From positions 1 to 36,101 of the forward strand of contig JADGDI010000017.1 of NCBI GenBank assembly GCA_016744975.1: a stretch of DNA of 36,101 nucleotides. The letters are read 5' to 3'. This stretch comes from Hyphomicrobiales bacterium (GTDB lineage Bacteria > Pseudomonadota > Alphaproteobacteria > Rhizobiales > OSC116). Under the pieces are notes generated by a model. That model was not told the origin of the DNA, made no database searches, and was given only the letters and a program-made list of their open reading frames with translations. Positions 7,826-17,279 of this stretch are shown one piece after another (the stretch's first letter is position 1; every line of letters begins with the position of its first letter). Both the position numbers and the translations under genes were made by a program.

Positions 7826-8959
7826 ATGAAAGATAAAAATTTGAGCTTTTCTAAACAGATATTGGAATGGTACGACCTTTTTGGTCGAGAATTGCCGTGG
7901 CGAATTAAAAATTACGGGGGCATGCAAAACCAAAATCCCAACCCATATCATATTTGGTTAAGTGAGATCATGTTACAACAAACCCAAGTTGCAACGGTTA
8001 TAGATTATTTTGAAAAATTCACCCAAAAATGGCCAAGGGTAGAAGATTTAGCCGCTGCCGATTTAGACGATGTCTTGACTGCATGGGCGGGGCTTGGCTA
8101 TTATGCGCGAGCGCGGAATTTACACAAATGCGCAAAAACCATTTATGCCGAATATAACGGTATATTTCCCACTTCTGAAACCGATTTAATCCATTTACCT
8201 GGCGTTGGCATTTATACCGCAGCTGCCATTTCAGCCATTGCATTTGATAAAAAAGCCAATGTTGTGGATGGCAATATTGAGCGCATTTTCTCTCGAGTGG
8301 GGAAAATTGAACAAGAATTCCCTGTTGCAAAAAAGACTTGTTTTGAAATTGCAAATCAATATTTACCACAAAATCGATTTGGCGATTATGCTCAGGCATT
8401 GATGGATTTAGGTGCACTAATCTGTAAGCCTAAAAAACCCGATTGTGCAGCATGTCCAGTCAATAAATATTGCATGATGGCTTTTAACGAGAAAGTCGAA
8501 TTTTACCCCAAGAAAGTAACAAAAAAGCCAAAAAAACAGCTAAAAGCACGTATTTTTTGGGTAGAAAAAGCTAAAAAAGACCATATTTGGCTCAAAAAGG
8601 GTCAAAAAACACCTAAAAACACCCTGATTTTGATGCAAAAACGCCCCGAAAAGGGCCTTTTAGGCAATATGATGGAATTCCCATCTACTGAATGGTTGCA
8701 GCGAAATATCGACCCAAATTCTCAACCAGACATCGGTATTCAAGTAGGAGAAATAACCCATATTTTTACCCATATTAAATTGCTATTATCGGTTTGGAAA
8801 ATCAACCAAACCCAATTGCATGAAATTGATGATTTAGTTTTATATGATCATTATCAATGGGTTGATCTAGACCAAATACAGGACTATGCCCTACCGACAT
8901 TAATGCAAAAAGTCGTTAAATTAGTTAAAGACAAACAAAAACAGCCGACATTATTATAA
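7826..8959 (+). CDS. mutY: A/G-specific adenine DNA glycosylase
   Basis: A 377-residue base-excision repair enzyme that removes adenine paired with 8-oxoguanine. Seen: ELPWR near the start, SEIMLQQTQV with catalytic Glu47, the helix-hairpin-helix LPGVGIYTA (124-132), catalytic Asp148 in VVDGNIERI, and the iron-sulfur ligands Cys200, Cys207, Cys210 and Cys216 in the C-X6-C-X2-C-X5-C spacing. The C-terminal half is the NUDIX-like 8-oxoguanine recognition domain (ARIFWVEKA onward, THIFTHIKLLLSVW). Its linker around residues 225-260 is unusually lysine-rich. Full length. Divergent from the DUF721 gene; convergent with ccrM 34 bases away. Confidence 0.96.
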   Translation: MKDKNLSFSKQILEWYDLFGRELPWRIKNYGGMQNQNPNPYHIWLSEIMLQQTQVATVIDYFEKFTQKWPRVEDLAAADLDDVLTAWAGLGYYARARNLHKCAKTIYAEYNGIFPTSETDLIHLPGVGIYTAAAISAIAFDKKANVVDGNIERIFSRVGKIEQEFPVAKKTCFEIANQYLPQNRFGDYAQALMDLGALICKPKKPDCAACPVNKYCMMAFNEKVEFYPKKVTKKPKKQLKARIFWVEKAKKDHIWLKKGQKTPKNTLILMQKRPEKGLLGNMMEFPSTEWLQRNIDPNSQPDIGIQVGEITHIFTHIKLLLSVWKINQTQLHEIDDLVLYDHYQWVDLDQIQDYALPTLMQKVVKLVKDKQKQPTLL

Positions 8960-8993
8960 ATGACAGCTGCTTGGAGAGATTTAATGAGGCGTT

Positions 8994-10139
<1,146 letters not shown>

Positions 10140-10231
10140 CTAAACTCAAAACAAACTGCATTTGCAGCAGGACTATTTGGAGTATGGCGAAATAGGGTAA
10201 ATAAATTGTTAGTTTTGTATCATTTTGAGAA

Positions 10232-10879
10232 TTATTTTTTATCCAGCTGATTTAATAAAGCTTTTACTGGTTTGAACGATTTTCGGTGATGTTTGGTTAC
10301 ACCAAATTCAGCCAACCCAATTTGATGCGCCTGCGTACCATATCCCATATTTGTATGCCAACTATAATATGGATGTTCTTGGTGCAAGTTCGCCATCAGA
10401 CGGTCGCGCGTGACTTTTGCAATGATTGATGCTGCTGCTATTGAGTAAGATCTTGCATCGCCCTTTATAATTGCTTGAGCTGGAATATTTATATCTTTGG
10501 GTAATTTATTACCATCTATTAAAGCATGTTCGGTTTTTACCTTTAAGCCATCTAATGCCCGCATCATTGCGAGCATGCTGGCTTGCAAAATGTTAATTTG
10601 GTCAATTTCCTCAACCGATGCCATGCCAATTGCATAGTCGCAATCATTGATGAGATGCGGGTATAAAAAATCTCGTTTTATACTGGTTAGCTTTTTGCTG
10701 TCATTTAATATAGATAAATAATCGGCACTAAAACTGGGTTTAAAAATAGCAGCTGCTGCAACCACTGGCCCTGCCCACGGCCCACGGCCGACCTCATCAA
10801 CACCAGCAACAAGTTTATAGCCCTGCTGCCAAAGGGTTAGTTCAAAATCAAAATTAATATTATTAAATATTTTTTGCAT
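10232..10879 (-). CDS. rnhB: Ribonuclease HII
   Basis: A 215-residue RNase HII that cuts RNA in RNA/DNA hybrids and starts removal of misincorporated ribonucleotides. The active site is visible: Asp28 and Glu29 in AGVDEVGRGPWAGPVVAAA, Asp122 in HALIDGN, and the SIAAASIIAKVTRDRLM block. Length is typical. The ATG at 10879 has no clear ribosome-binding site. The upstream spacer carries a strongly structured RNA candidate on the same strand that could be part of its leader. Confidence 0.95.
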   Translation of the reverse strand: MQKIFNNINFDFELTLWQQGYKLVAGVDEVGRGPWAGPVVAAAAIFKPSFSADYLSILNDSKKLTSIKRDFLYPHLINDCDYAIGMASVEEIDQINILQASMLAMMRALDGLKVKTEHALIDGNKLPKDINIPAQAIIKGDARSYSIAAASIIAKVTRDRLMANLHQEHPYYSWHTNMGYGTQAHQIGLAEFGVTKHHRKSFKPVKALLNQLDKK

Positions 10880-10916
10880 AATTCGCCATTATTGATAGTG
10901 GCAAATTAAACCAAAG

Positions 10917-11068
10917 GGTTGGAATTGCAAATATAATCGCAACTTTTTTCGGGAAAGGGGATATATCTGCAATTCCAGTTGGTTCACATTGCTGCGAACC
11001 TAGGCTAGGCCTCACCAATATAAGCCAAACAATGGCTCATATTAGTGAAGCTTAACCTTGCTGAGTAG
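10917..11068 (-). ncRNA. Candidate structured RNA upstream of rnhB
   Basis: Reading the minus strand, three hairpins follow each other. The first pairs 11034-11054 with 11006-11026 (20 of 21 positions, seven-base loop). The second pairs 10994-11000 with 10981-10987 (seven pairs). The third pairs 10962-10977 with 10920-10935 (16 pairs, 26-base loop). Nearly all imperfect positions are A-C on the plus strand but G-U on the minus strand, which points to a minus-strand RNA. A promoter-like TTGATT, 16-base spacer, TAAAAA lies at 11072-11099. It could be a small RNA or the rnhB leader. I do not recognise it as tmRNA, SRP RNA, RNase P RNA or a known riboswitch. Confidence 0.5.
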
Positions 11069-11304
11069 AGTTTTTATGATTTTAAATAGCCAAATCAAAA
11101 GGCTTTATAAATGAAAAGAGATTGGTAAGTGGACGGATAATTATAGGATACGGCATGTAAAGATTAATACCCGTATATAAAAGCTAAAGCTTTATACATT
11201 CGGATATAACCCGAATAATTATCTGTTTCTCAATTCACTATTTAGGGTTGGTTACTCCTCCTGCTATTGTGTTTTGCTTGTCATTATATTGTGGTATATG
11301 CTTA

Positions 11305-11358
11305 TATTATGTAGAGACTTCGTATTATGTATAGACTTCATATTGTGTAGAGAAATGT
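11305..11358 (+). repeat. Three imperfect tandem 18-bp repeats
   Basis: Units at 11305-11322 (TATTATGTAGAGACTTCG), 11323-11340 (TATTATGTATAGACTTCA) and 11341-11358 (TATTGTGTAGAGAAATGT). The first two differ at two positions, the third is more divergent. They lie about 140 bases upstream of the glycosyltransferase gene. No spacers, so not a CRISPR. Confidence 0.75.
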
Positions 11359-11494
11359 AGAAGACAGAAATATATATAACTTAACGTTTAGAATAAATCA
11401 AGAACAAAACTGGAACAAAGTGGGAAAACTCCTTACTTATGGTAAACAAAATATTAATGCTTTTAAATTTACAACATTCAGATAGTTTATATAA

Positions 11495-12196
11495 ATGACC
11501 GAGAAGCTTACAATAATTATACCATGTTTAGATAGCGCAGATAGAATTTTGCCAACTTTAGAATGTTTGGTAGAGCCAACTGTTTCTGGACTAATAAAAC
11601 AGGTAATCATTGCCGATGGCGGCTCTATTGACGCTACCAATGACCTTGCAGAACAAGTTGGTGCCGACTTTATCAGCTGCCCAAAAGGGCGCGGCATTCA
11701 ATGTAAAATCGCCACTATTTACGCAAAGGCCAATTGGCTTTTATTCATACATGATGACAGTATCTTAAGTGATGAGTGGGATAGAATTGTTAGTCAATTT
11801 ATCAACGATGAGACCCATAATCACCATATTGGTTATTTTAAACACCAACTTAATTCTACATCGATCAAGGCCAAATTATTGTCTTTTTCGGTATATTTGC
11901 GCTGTAAAATATTTACTCTACCTTATGGCGATCAAGGTTTATTAATCCACCGTGATACCTATGAAGAAATTGGTGGATTTTCGTCCAAGCCGATTATGGA
12001 AGATGTTGAGCTTATTGCTCGGATAAAACGCCAATTTGGTCGCAAAAGTTTGGTTATGCTAAATTCGACAATAAAAACCAGTGATGACAAATATCGAAAC
12101 GGTTATTTAAAGCGTATTTTTAGGAACTTTAGCTACCTTATGGCCTATAAATTTGGCAAAGACCCAAAAGCCATAGCAAAAGCCTATTATAAGTAA
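11495..12196 (+). CDS. Family 2 glycosyltransferase (TIGR04283-like)
   Basis: A 233-residue GT-A type glycosyltransferase. The N-terminus LTIIIPCLDSADRILPTLECL and QVIIADGGSIDAT form the nucleotide-sugar fold; NWLLFIHDDSIL carries the metal-binding acidic motif near residue 90; YGDQGLLIHRDTYEEIGGF and IMEDVELIARIKR follow as in the short TIGR04283 group. That group is often paired with a TIGR04282 protein, as here: the next gene starts 28 bases downstream. Some such pairs are annotated in arsenosugar synthesis, but no arsM or radical-SAM partner is in the window, so substrate is unknown. The start lacks a clear ribosome-binding site. Confidence 0.85.
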   Translation: MTEKLTIIIPCLDSADRILPTLECLVEPTVSGLIKQVIIADGGSIDATNDLAEQVGADFISCPKGRGIQCKIATIYAKANWLLFIHDDSILSDEWDRIVSQFINDETHNHHIGYFKHQLNSTSIKAKLLSFSVYLRCKIFTLPYGDQGLLIHRDTYEEIGGFSSKPIMEDVELIARIKRQFGRKSLVMLNSTIKTSDDKYRNGYLKRIFRNFSYLMAYKFGKDPKAIAKAYYK

Positions 12197-12224
12197 AATA
12201 TTACAAGTAACTATAAAGTAAATT

Positions 12225-12827
12225 ATGCGCAATCATTTAGTTATCATGGCAAAGCGCCCTACTATGGGGCGGGTTAAAACACGGCTTGCCAAACATATTG
12301 GCAATGCCGCTGCCTATAAATTTTTTAATAATAATCTCAAAATGCTAATGCAAAAATTGAGCCATGACCCGCGTTTTAAACTGCATGTTGCAACCACACC
12401 TAAAAGCGCCATTTCTGAGCGGTTTTGGCCGGTAAAAGTTAATGTTTTTGAACAAGGCGAAGGCAACCTTGGCAGGCGCATGAATGCGGTATTTAGGCAT
12501 GTTTCGGCAAGCTATAAAGCTACAAATATACTCATTATAGGCTCTGATATACCAGACATAAACCCGCAACATATTATGCACGGATTTAAAACACTTGGTA
12601 ACAAAAAGGTCTGTTTTGGGCCTTCTGATGATGGTGGATACTGGCTTGTAGGCCAACGAATGGCGCCAAAAATTGATGATTTATTTAGCAATGTTAGATG
12701 GTCAACTGAATATGCATTGGCCGATTGCCTCGCCAATCTTGAACATGATAAAGTCGGTTTTATTGACAGGTTAAATGACGTTGATGATTTTAAGGATTAT
12801 CAACAATATTTGGAAAAGCTAAGATGA
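12225..12827 (+). CDS. TIGR04282/DUF2064 glycosyltransferase-like protein
   Basis: A 200-residue nucleotidyl/glycosyl-transferase fold protein. It begins LVIMAKRPTMGRVKTRLAK, the G-x-V-K-T-R-L nucleotide-binding pattern of the family, and contains ILIIGSDIPDI (aspartates near residues 106 and 109) and the conserved VCFGPSDDGGYWLVG. These match DUF2064. It is cotranscribed with the preceding family 2 glycosyltransferase and ends nine bases before the convergent uspA-like gene. The biochemical role is unproven for most members; the pairing suggests the two act on one glycoconjugate. Confidence 0.85.
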   Translation: MRNHLVIMAKRPTMGRVKTRLAKHIGNAAAYKFFNNNLKMLMQKLSHDPRFKLHVATTPKSAISERFWPVKVNVFEQGEGNLGRRMNAVFRHVSASYKATNILIIGSDIPDINPQHIMHGFKTLGNKKVCFGPSDDGGYWLVGQRMAPKIDDLFSNVRWSTEYALADCLANLEHDKVGFIDRLNDVDDFKDYQQYLEKLR

Positions 12828-12835
12828 GCGAAAAT

Positions 12836-13258
12836 TTAACGAATGACCATAACCGATTGTTTGGAATGACGCACCACTCTTGCAGCGTTTGAGCCTAGTA
12901 AATAATCCTCAATATCTTCATGTCCAGATGACATAATGATCAAATCTACCGACAAATTATCGGCAGCTAGGATAATCTCCTTATAAATATTGCCTGATGC
13001 CACAACCATTTTAACGTCCGTATCGGCAAAATACTCATCTATATATTTGCGTAATTCATTTTTAGCGTGAGATTTTGCGTCTTTCTCAAATCCTTCTTTA
13101 AAAAAACTGCCTACAATGCTCATGCCAAAATCTGGTATTACTGACATGATATGTAATTTTGCATTATATAATTTCGCCATGTCTTTGGCGGTTTGAATGG
13201 TTTTGGATATGTTTTTATTCTCATCCAAATCGATTGGTAACAATATATTTTTATACAT
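12836..13258 (-). CDS. Universal stress protein (UspA family)
   Basis: A 140-residue single-domain Usp. It starts MYKNILLPIDLDENK, with Asp10 in the ATP-binding position, and ends in LIIMSSGHEDIEDYLLGSNAARVVRHSKQSVMVIR, the nucleotide-binding loop and last strand of the family; the G-x2-G spacing is altered to SGHED, so ATP binding is likely but not certain. It starts ten bases after the stop of the TRAP permease gene with AGGA before the ATG, so it belongs to that operon. Usp proteins in TRAP operons (for example TeaD of Halomonas) regulate the transporter, a reasonable role here. Confidence 0.88.
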   Translation of the reverse strand: MYKNILLPIDLDENKNISKTIQTAKDMAKLYNAKLHIMSVIPDFGMSIVGSFFKEGFEKDAKSHAKNELRKYIDEYFADTDVKMVVASGNIYKEIILAADNLSVDLIIMSSGHEDIEDYLLGSNAARVVRHSKQSVMVIR

Positions 13259-13267
13259 ATCAGTATC

Positions 13268-15877
13268 CTAAGCAGTTTCAGGTTCTTTACGGCGGCGTTG
13301 CACCATCACCACTAAGCCAAGTAGTAAAAATGCTGGTAGATAAAATAGCTGTTTTGGAAAACGCTCTACTGGGGTTTCGACCTTAATAACTTCCCAATCA
13401 AAGTCCAGCTTTTGTTTTTCAGCATAGCTATTAAAGGCAATGTTATCGATAATCATTTTGCCCTCATCATTGCGCAGTTCAATGCCTGATGTTTCAAGCA
13501 AGCGGCTAGCACCCTCACCTTTTACACCTAAAGGCAGTAATACCGTTTTTATAATTTCTTTATCACTTGATAAATCGACACCTTTAAAAGTAGCCCTAAT
13601 GCTGCCTTCATCCGGCAAATCAGTGGCCAATTGCACTATATTAGCTGGATTATTTAACGCGTAGGGTTCAATAACCTGATCTAACCAATAGCCTGGGCGG
13701 AACAAGGTGAAGGCGACCAAAAGCAGTATCGCACTCTCCCATAATCGGCTTTTTGCAATAAAATAGCCCTGCGTCCCTGCGGCAAATAACAGCATGGCCA
13801 TGGTTGCGGTTATGAATACGAAAATGCCCTCTATTACCGATACATCAATCAGCAAGAGATCGGTATTAAAGATGAACAAGAACGGTAGCGCTACGGTTCG
13901 TAAGCTGTAATAAAAAGCGGTAAAGCCTGTTTTAATTGGGTCGGCGCCCGATATGGCTGCGGCAGCAAAGGAAGCCAGCCCCACGGGGGGAGTTACATCG
14001 GCCATTATCCCAAAGTAAAATACAAATAAATGCACTGCGATAAGTGGTACAATCAAGCCATTTTGCGCTCCAATTTCAACAATCACACCTGCCATTAAAG
14101 ATGAAACCACGATATAATTGGCCGTGGTTGGCAAACCCATACCTAAGATTAATGACAGCAAAGCAACCATTAACAACATTAGCATTAAATGCCCGCCTGA
14201 TAAAAATTCTATCAGCTCACCCATGACGGTATGTGCGCCAGTTAGCGATATTGTGCCCACGATAATACCTGCTGTGCCAGTTGCAACGGCAATGCCGATC
14301 ATGTTTCTTGCGCCAGAAATTAGCCCGTCAATTAGGTCATTAAAACCTGCTTTTAGCTCAGGCATAATTGCTTTGGTTTTTCGGAATATGGCTTTAATTG
14401 GCTTTTGGGTTAGCAAAATAATAATCATCGCAACCGTTGCCCAATAGGCGCTTAGACCCGGTGAGAAACGTTCAATCATCAGACACCAAACTAGAATAAC
14501 AATTGGCAATAAGAAATATAGCCCTGTGGTGAGCACATCGGACATTAATGGTAGTTTTACCAAAGGTGAATTAGGGTCATCTAGTTCCAAATCGGGTTTT
14601 TTTGAAGCTAAGAAAACCAAGCCAATATAAGCTGCAAGAAAAATAACCACCACTGCATTAAATGTTGCATCGCCGAAAATATCCTTCGTCCAGCCGAGGC
14701 CATAATATACGATGGCACAAAGCAAACCAAAACCTGCAAAACCGCCTAAAGCGCCCATTAGTTTTTGCACAGCAGATTTAACTGGGCCTGGTTTGGGCAG
14801 GCCTTTTAGATTGGCTTTTAGAGCTTCTAAATGCACAATATAAAACAACGAAATGTAAGAGATAACCGCTGGAAGCACCGCATGACGTACCACATCAAGA
14901 TAGGATACACCCACATATTCAACCATTAAAAAGGCCGCAGCGCCCATGACGGGCGGCATGATTTGGCCATTGACCGATGAGGCAACTTCGACCGCGCCAG
15001 CCCTTGCACCGCTGAAACCAACACGCTTCATTAACGGAATGGTAAAAGTGCCTGTGGTGACGGTGTTGGCAATGGATGAACCTGAGATTAAGCCTGTCAT
15101 CGCAGAAGATAAAACCGCAGCTTTGGCTGGCCCGCCGCGCAAATGGCCAAGGCCAGCAAAGGCGACTTGAATGAAATAATTACCCGCGCCAGCTTTATCA
15201 AGCAAAGAGCCAAATAAAACAAATAAGAAAACCATTGAAGCAGAAACGCCTAGCGCCACGCCAAACACGCCTTCGGTTTGCATCCAGAAATGCCACATGG
15301 CTTTGCCATAGGATGCGCCACGCCATTGGATGACATCTGGCAAATTAGGACTATCGCCAAAAAACACATAAGTTAAGAATATTGATGCCACCACAACCAT
15401 TGGCAGGCCAAGAGATCTATAAGTTGCGATTAGTAAAATAATAAGACCGATTGACGACACCACCAAGTCTAGATCGGTTGGCAGCCCAGGGCGATTGGCA
15501 ATGGCTTCTTTATCAAACAGCAGATATAGCGCTGCTAAAACGCCTAATATGCCTAAAATATAGTCATATATCGGGATGGATTTTTTGTTACTGGATTTAA
15601 ATAATGGGAAAGCAGAAGCGGCTAAAAATAGTGCAAACGCGAGATGAATGGCACGAGACTCATCTGAATTAAATGTAAAGTTTAAACCCGTTAAATTGGT
15701 TAAAACAAAAGGGATATTTGATGCGATATAAATATGGAATAATGACCAGACCAATGCAACGCCTGCAATCAGCTTGCCTTCAATGCCCTCAGGGCTACGT
15801 GCGCCTGTATCATTTTCGGCGATTAGCTCATCTAAATCGATTTCTTCGGTAATGTGTGAGGCGGATTTTTCTGACAT
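13268..15877 (-). CDS. TRAP transporter fused permease (4TM/12TM) with DUF3394 tail
   Basis: An 869-residue membrane protein in which a DctQ-like small permease (helices within about residues 35-175) is fused to a DctM-like large permease (about 190-690). Family motifs include GSSIANTVTTGTFTIPLMKR, VASSVNGQIMPPVMGAAAFLM, GMGLPTTANYIVVSSLMA and ADVTPPVGLASFAAAAISG. The last 170 residues (FRPGYWLDQVIEPY onward) match the soluble DUF3394 extension seen in such fusions and end with a final helix. It would use an ion gradient to import the ligand delivered by the TAXI binding protein encoded just upstream. GAGGG precedes the ATG. An attenuator hairpin separates it from the binding-protein gene. 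Confidence 0.93.
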   Translation of the reverse strand: MSEKSASHITEEIDLDELIAENDTGARSPEGIEGKLIAGVALVWSLFHIYIASNIPFVLTNLTGLNFTFNSDESRAIHLAFALFLAASAFPLFKSSNKKSIPIYDYILGILGVLAALYLLFDKEAIANRPGLPTDLDLVVSSIGLIILLIATYRSLGLPMVVVASIFLTYVFFGDSPNLPDVIQWRGASYGKAMWHFWMQTEGVFGVALGVSASMVFLFVLFGSLLDKAGAGNYFIQVAFAGLGHLRGGPAKAAVLSSAMTGLISGSSIANTVTTGTFTIPLMKRVGFSGARAGAVEVASSVNGQIMPPVMGAAAFLMVEYVGVSYLDVVRHAVLPAVISYISLFYIVHLEALKANLKGLPKPGPVKSAVQKLMGALGGFAGFGLLCAIVYYGLGWTKDIFGDATFNAVVVIFLAAYIGLVFLASKKPDLELDDPNSPLVKLPLMSDVLTTGLYFLLPIVILVWCLMIERFSPGLSAYWATVAMIIILLTQKPIKAIFRKTKAIMPELKAGFNDLIDGLISGARNMIGIAVATGTAGIIVGTISLTGAHTVMGELIEFLSGGHLMLMLLMVALLSLILGMGLPTTANYIVVSSLMAGVIVEIGAQNGLIVPLIAVHLFVFYFGIMADVTPPVGLASFAAAAISGADPIKTGFTAFYYSLRTVALPFLFIFNTDLLLIDVSVIEGIFVFITATMAMLLFAAGTQGYFIAKSRLWESAILLLVAFTLFRPGYWLDQVIEPYALNNPANIVQLATDLPDEGSIRATFKGVDLSSDKEIIKTVLLPLGVKGEGASRLLETSGIELRNDEGKMIIDNIAFNSYAEKQKLDFDWEVIKVETPVERFPKQLFYLPAFLLLGLVVMVQRRRKEPETA

Positions 15878-15947
15878 ATTTCCCTCTATGTTTCTAAATT
15901 TGTCTCAGTTTTTGGCCGATTTATTATTTTTATCATTAGAGCCAATA

Positions 15948-15976
15948 TAAAAAAAGCCAAGGTAAATACCTTGGCT
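15948..15976 (-). terminator. Intrinsic terminator/attenuator between TAXI binding protein and permease genes
   Basis: Minus strand: AGCCAAGG and CCTTGGCT pair around TATTTA and are followed by seven T residues. Placed 15 bases after the binding-protein stop and 71 bases before the permease start, it would let only some transcripts continue, giving an excess of binding protein over permease. Confidence 0.85.
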
Positions 15977-15990
15977 CTTTATTTTGAAAT

Positions 15991-16968
15991 TTAGTCCATT
16001 AGACCTAATTCTTTGTAAGCTTTAATAGCGCCATTATGCAATGGAGCAGACAGACCGTCTTTAATCATCTTTTTCGCATCTAATGTGCGGAATGCAGGAT
16101 GAAGTTTACGGAAAGTATCTAAGTTAGAAAGCGTGGCTTTTGCTACTGTATATACCACTTCGTCTGGTATTTTTGCTGACGTTACGAAGGTTGCGCCCAC
16201 GCCAAATGTGGTTACATCACCGTCTGTACCGCGATACATGCCACCGGGAATGGTTGTTACGCTGTAATAAGAATTCTCAGAAACCAGCAGGTCAATTTCT
16301 GGGCCTTTTACGGTGACCAATTTAGCATCACATGCGGTTGTTGCTTCTTTAATAGATGCAGCTGGATGGCCGATTGTATAGATCATCGCATCAATTTTAT
16401 TATCGCAAAGTGCAGCTGCCATTTCAGAACCTTTAAGCTCTGAAGCCAGTGAGAAGTCGGCCTTTGTCATGCCAAATGCTTCCATAACAACTTCGGTAGT
16501 TGCGCGTTGGCCTGAACCAGGATTGCCGATATTAACGCGTTTACCCATTAAATCTTTAAAGCCATTAATGCCTGAATCGGCACGTACAACAAGGGTGAAT
16601 GGTTCGGTATGAACTGAAAATACTGCACGCAAATCTTCAAATTTACCAGCGTCTTTGAATTTTGATGTGCCGTTATAAGCGTGATATTGCCAGTCTGATT
16701 GAGCAACACCAAATTCTAACTCGCCAGCGCGTAATGTATTGATGTTATAAACCGAGCCGCCAGTTGATTCAGCACTACAGCGGATACCATGATCCTTACG
16801 GCCTTTATTAACCAAGCGGCAAATTGCACCGCCTGTTGGGTAATAAACACCTGTTACACCACCAGTACCGATGCTAACAAATTGCTTTTCTGCGGCGCTA
16901 GCCACTGATGCCATTGACAAAGTTGCAACCGCAGCAATGCCCATAAATTTAGTGATGGATTTAGTCAT
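15991..16968 (-). CDS. TAXI-family TRAP transporter solute-binding protein
   Basis: A periplasmic binding protein of 325 residues from ATG 16968. Residues 1-25 are a signal peptide (KSITKFMGIAAVATLSMASV, cleavage near ASA-AEKQF). The mature start FVSIGTGGVTGVYYPTGGAI is the hallmark of TAXI proteins, as are ELEFGVAQSDWQYHAYNGT and NIGNPGSGQRATTE. The open frame continues upstream to 17028, but ATG 16968 follows GGGAG at the right distance and gives a proper signal peptide. Studied TAXI members bind glutamate-like dicarboxylates or amino acids; this ligand is unknown. It heads an operon with the fused permease and a UspA-like gene. Confidence 0.94.
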   Translation of the reverse strand: MTKSITKFMGIAAVATLSMASVASAAEKQFVSIGTGGVTGVYYPTGGAICRLVNKGRKDHGIRCSAESTGGSVYNINTLRAGELEFGVAQSDWQYHAYNGTSKFKDAGKFEDLRAVFSVHTEPFTLVVRADSGINGFKDLMGKRVNIGNPGSGQRATTEVVMEAFGMTKADFSLASELKGSEMAAALCDNKIDAMIYTIGHPAASIKEATTACDAKLVTVKGPEIDLLVSENSYYSVTTIPGGMYRGTDGDVTTFGVGATFVTSAKIPDEVVYTVAKATLSNLDTFRKLHPAFRTLDAKKMIKDGLSAPLHNGAIKAYKELGLMD

Positions 16969-17279
16969 TTTACTTCTCCCTATTTTGGTTATTATTGGAA
17001 GCCTAACTATAAAAAGCCCTATCGTCACTCACTAAAATATGTAAATTTTTTAATTTTTCGCATTCATCTATATCTATACGCCTTATCCATAAGTCCAATT
17101 TTTTTCGTAATATACTGAAATATAAGATGTTTTATACCCTGCAAACTATTAGTATTTATCGTAAATATATAGAAGGTCAGTCATTTATGATCTGGGATAA
17201 ATTCAGAATAAACTTAATTTGTGCGAATTGCGTACAAAAAGTTATATTACGCACTTACTGGTGTAAGGATTTTATTTAG
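16969..17279. other. Region between TAXI gene and iclR-type gene
   Basis: An AT-rich 311-base gap that must hold the promoter of the TAXI-TRAP operon. Apart from the dyad at 17219-17237 and a GTGCGTA half-site at 17248-17254 I see no gene or RNA. Confidence 0.6.
17219..17237. promoter_or_regulatory. Operator-like dyad, probable IclR-type site
   Basis: TTGTGCGAATTGCGTACAA is a near-palindrome (seven of nine opposing positions pair). Its core TTTGTGCGAATTGC (17218-17231) recurs with one change on the opposite strand at 18120-18133, in the iclR/aminotransferase promoter region. The shared site suggests control of the TAXI-TRAP operon by the neighbouring IclR protein. Confidence 0.5.

Larger units (their letters stand above)
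10880..11494. other. Long intergenic region between rnhB and the glycosyltransferase gene
   Basis: This 615-base stretch has no convincing protein gene. Its left part (about 10917-11070) folds into three strong hairpins best read on the minus strand. The middle has weaker dyads: ATTCGG/CCGAAT at 11198-11216 and an imperfect AAGCT-centred dyad near 11178-11196. The right part has three tandem 18-base units at 11305-11358. The rest is AT-rich and presumably holds divergent promoters. Confidence 0.7.

Noticed and set aside
10917-11068. tmRNA, SRP RNA, RNase P RNA or 6S RNA as the identity of the structured region
   Set aside because: The diagnostic pieces (GGAAGGAAGCAGC for SRP RNA, tag-coding and TpsiC-like segments for tmRNA, RNase P core sequences) are not present, and a 6S-like single long bulged hairpin does not fit three separate stems.
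11305-11358. Short repeats considered as a CRISPR array
   Set aside because: The units abut with no spacers, and no cas genes are present.
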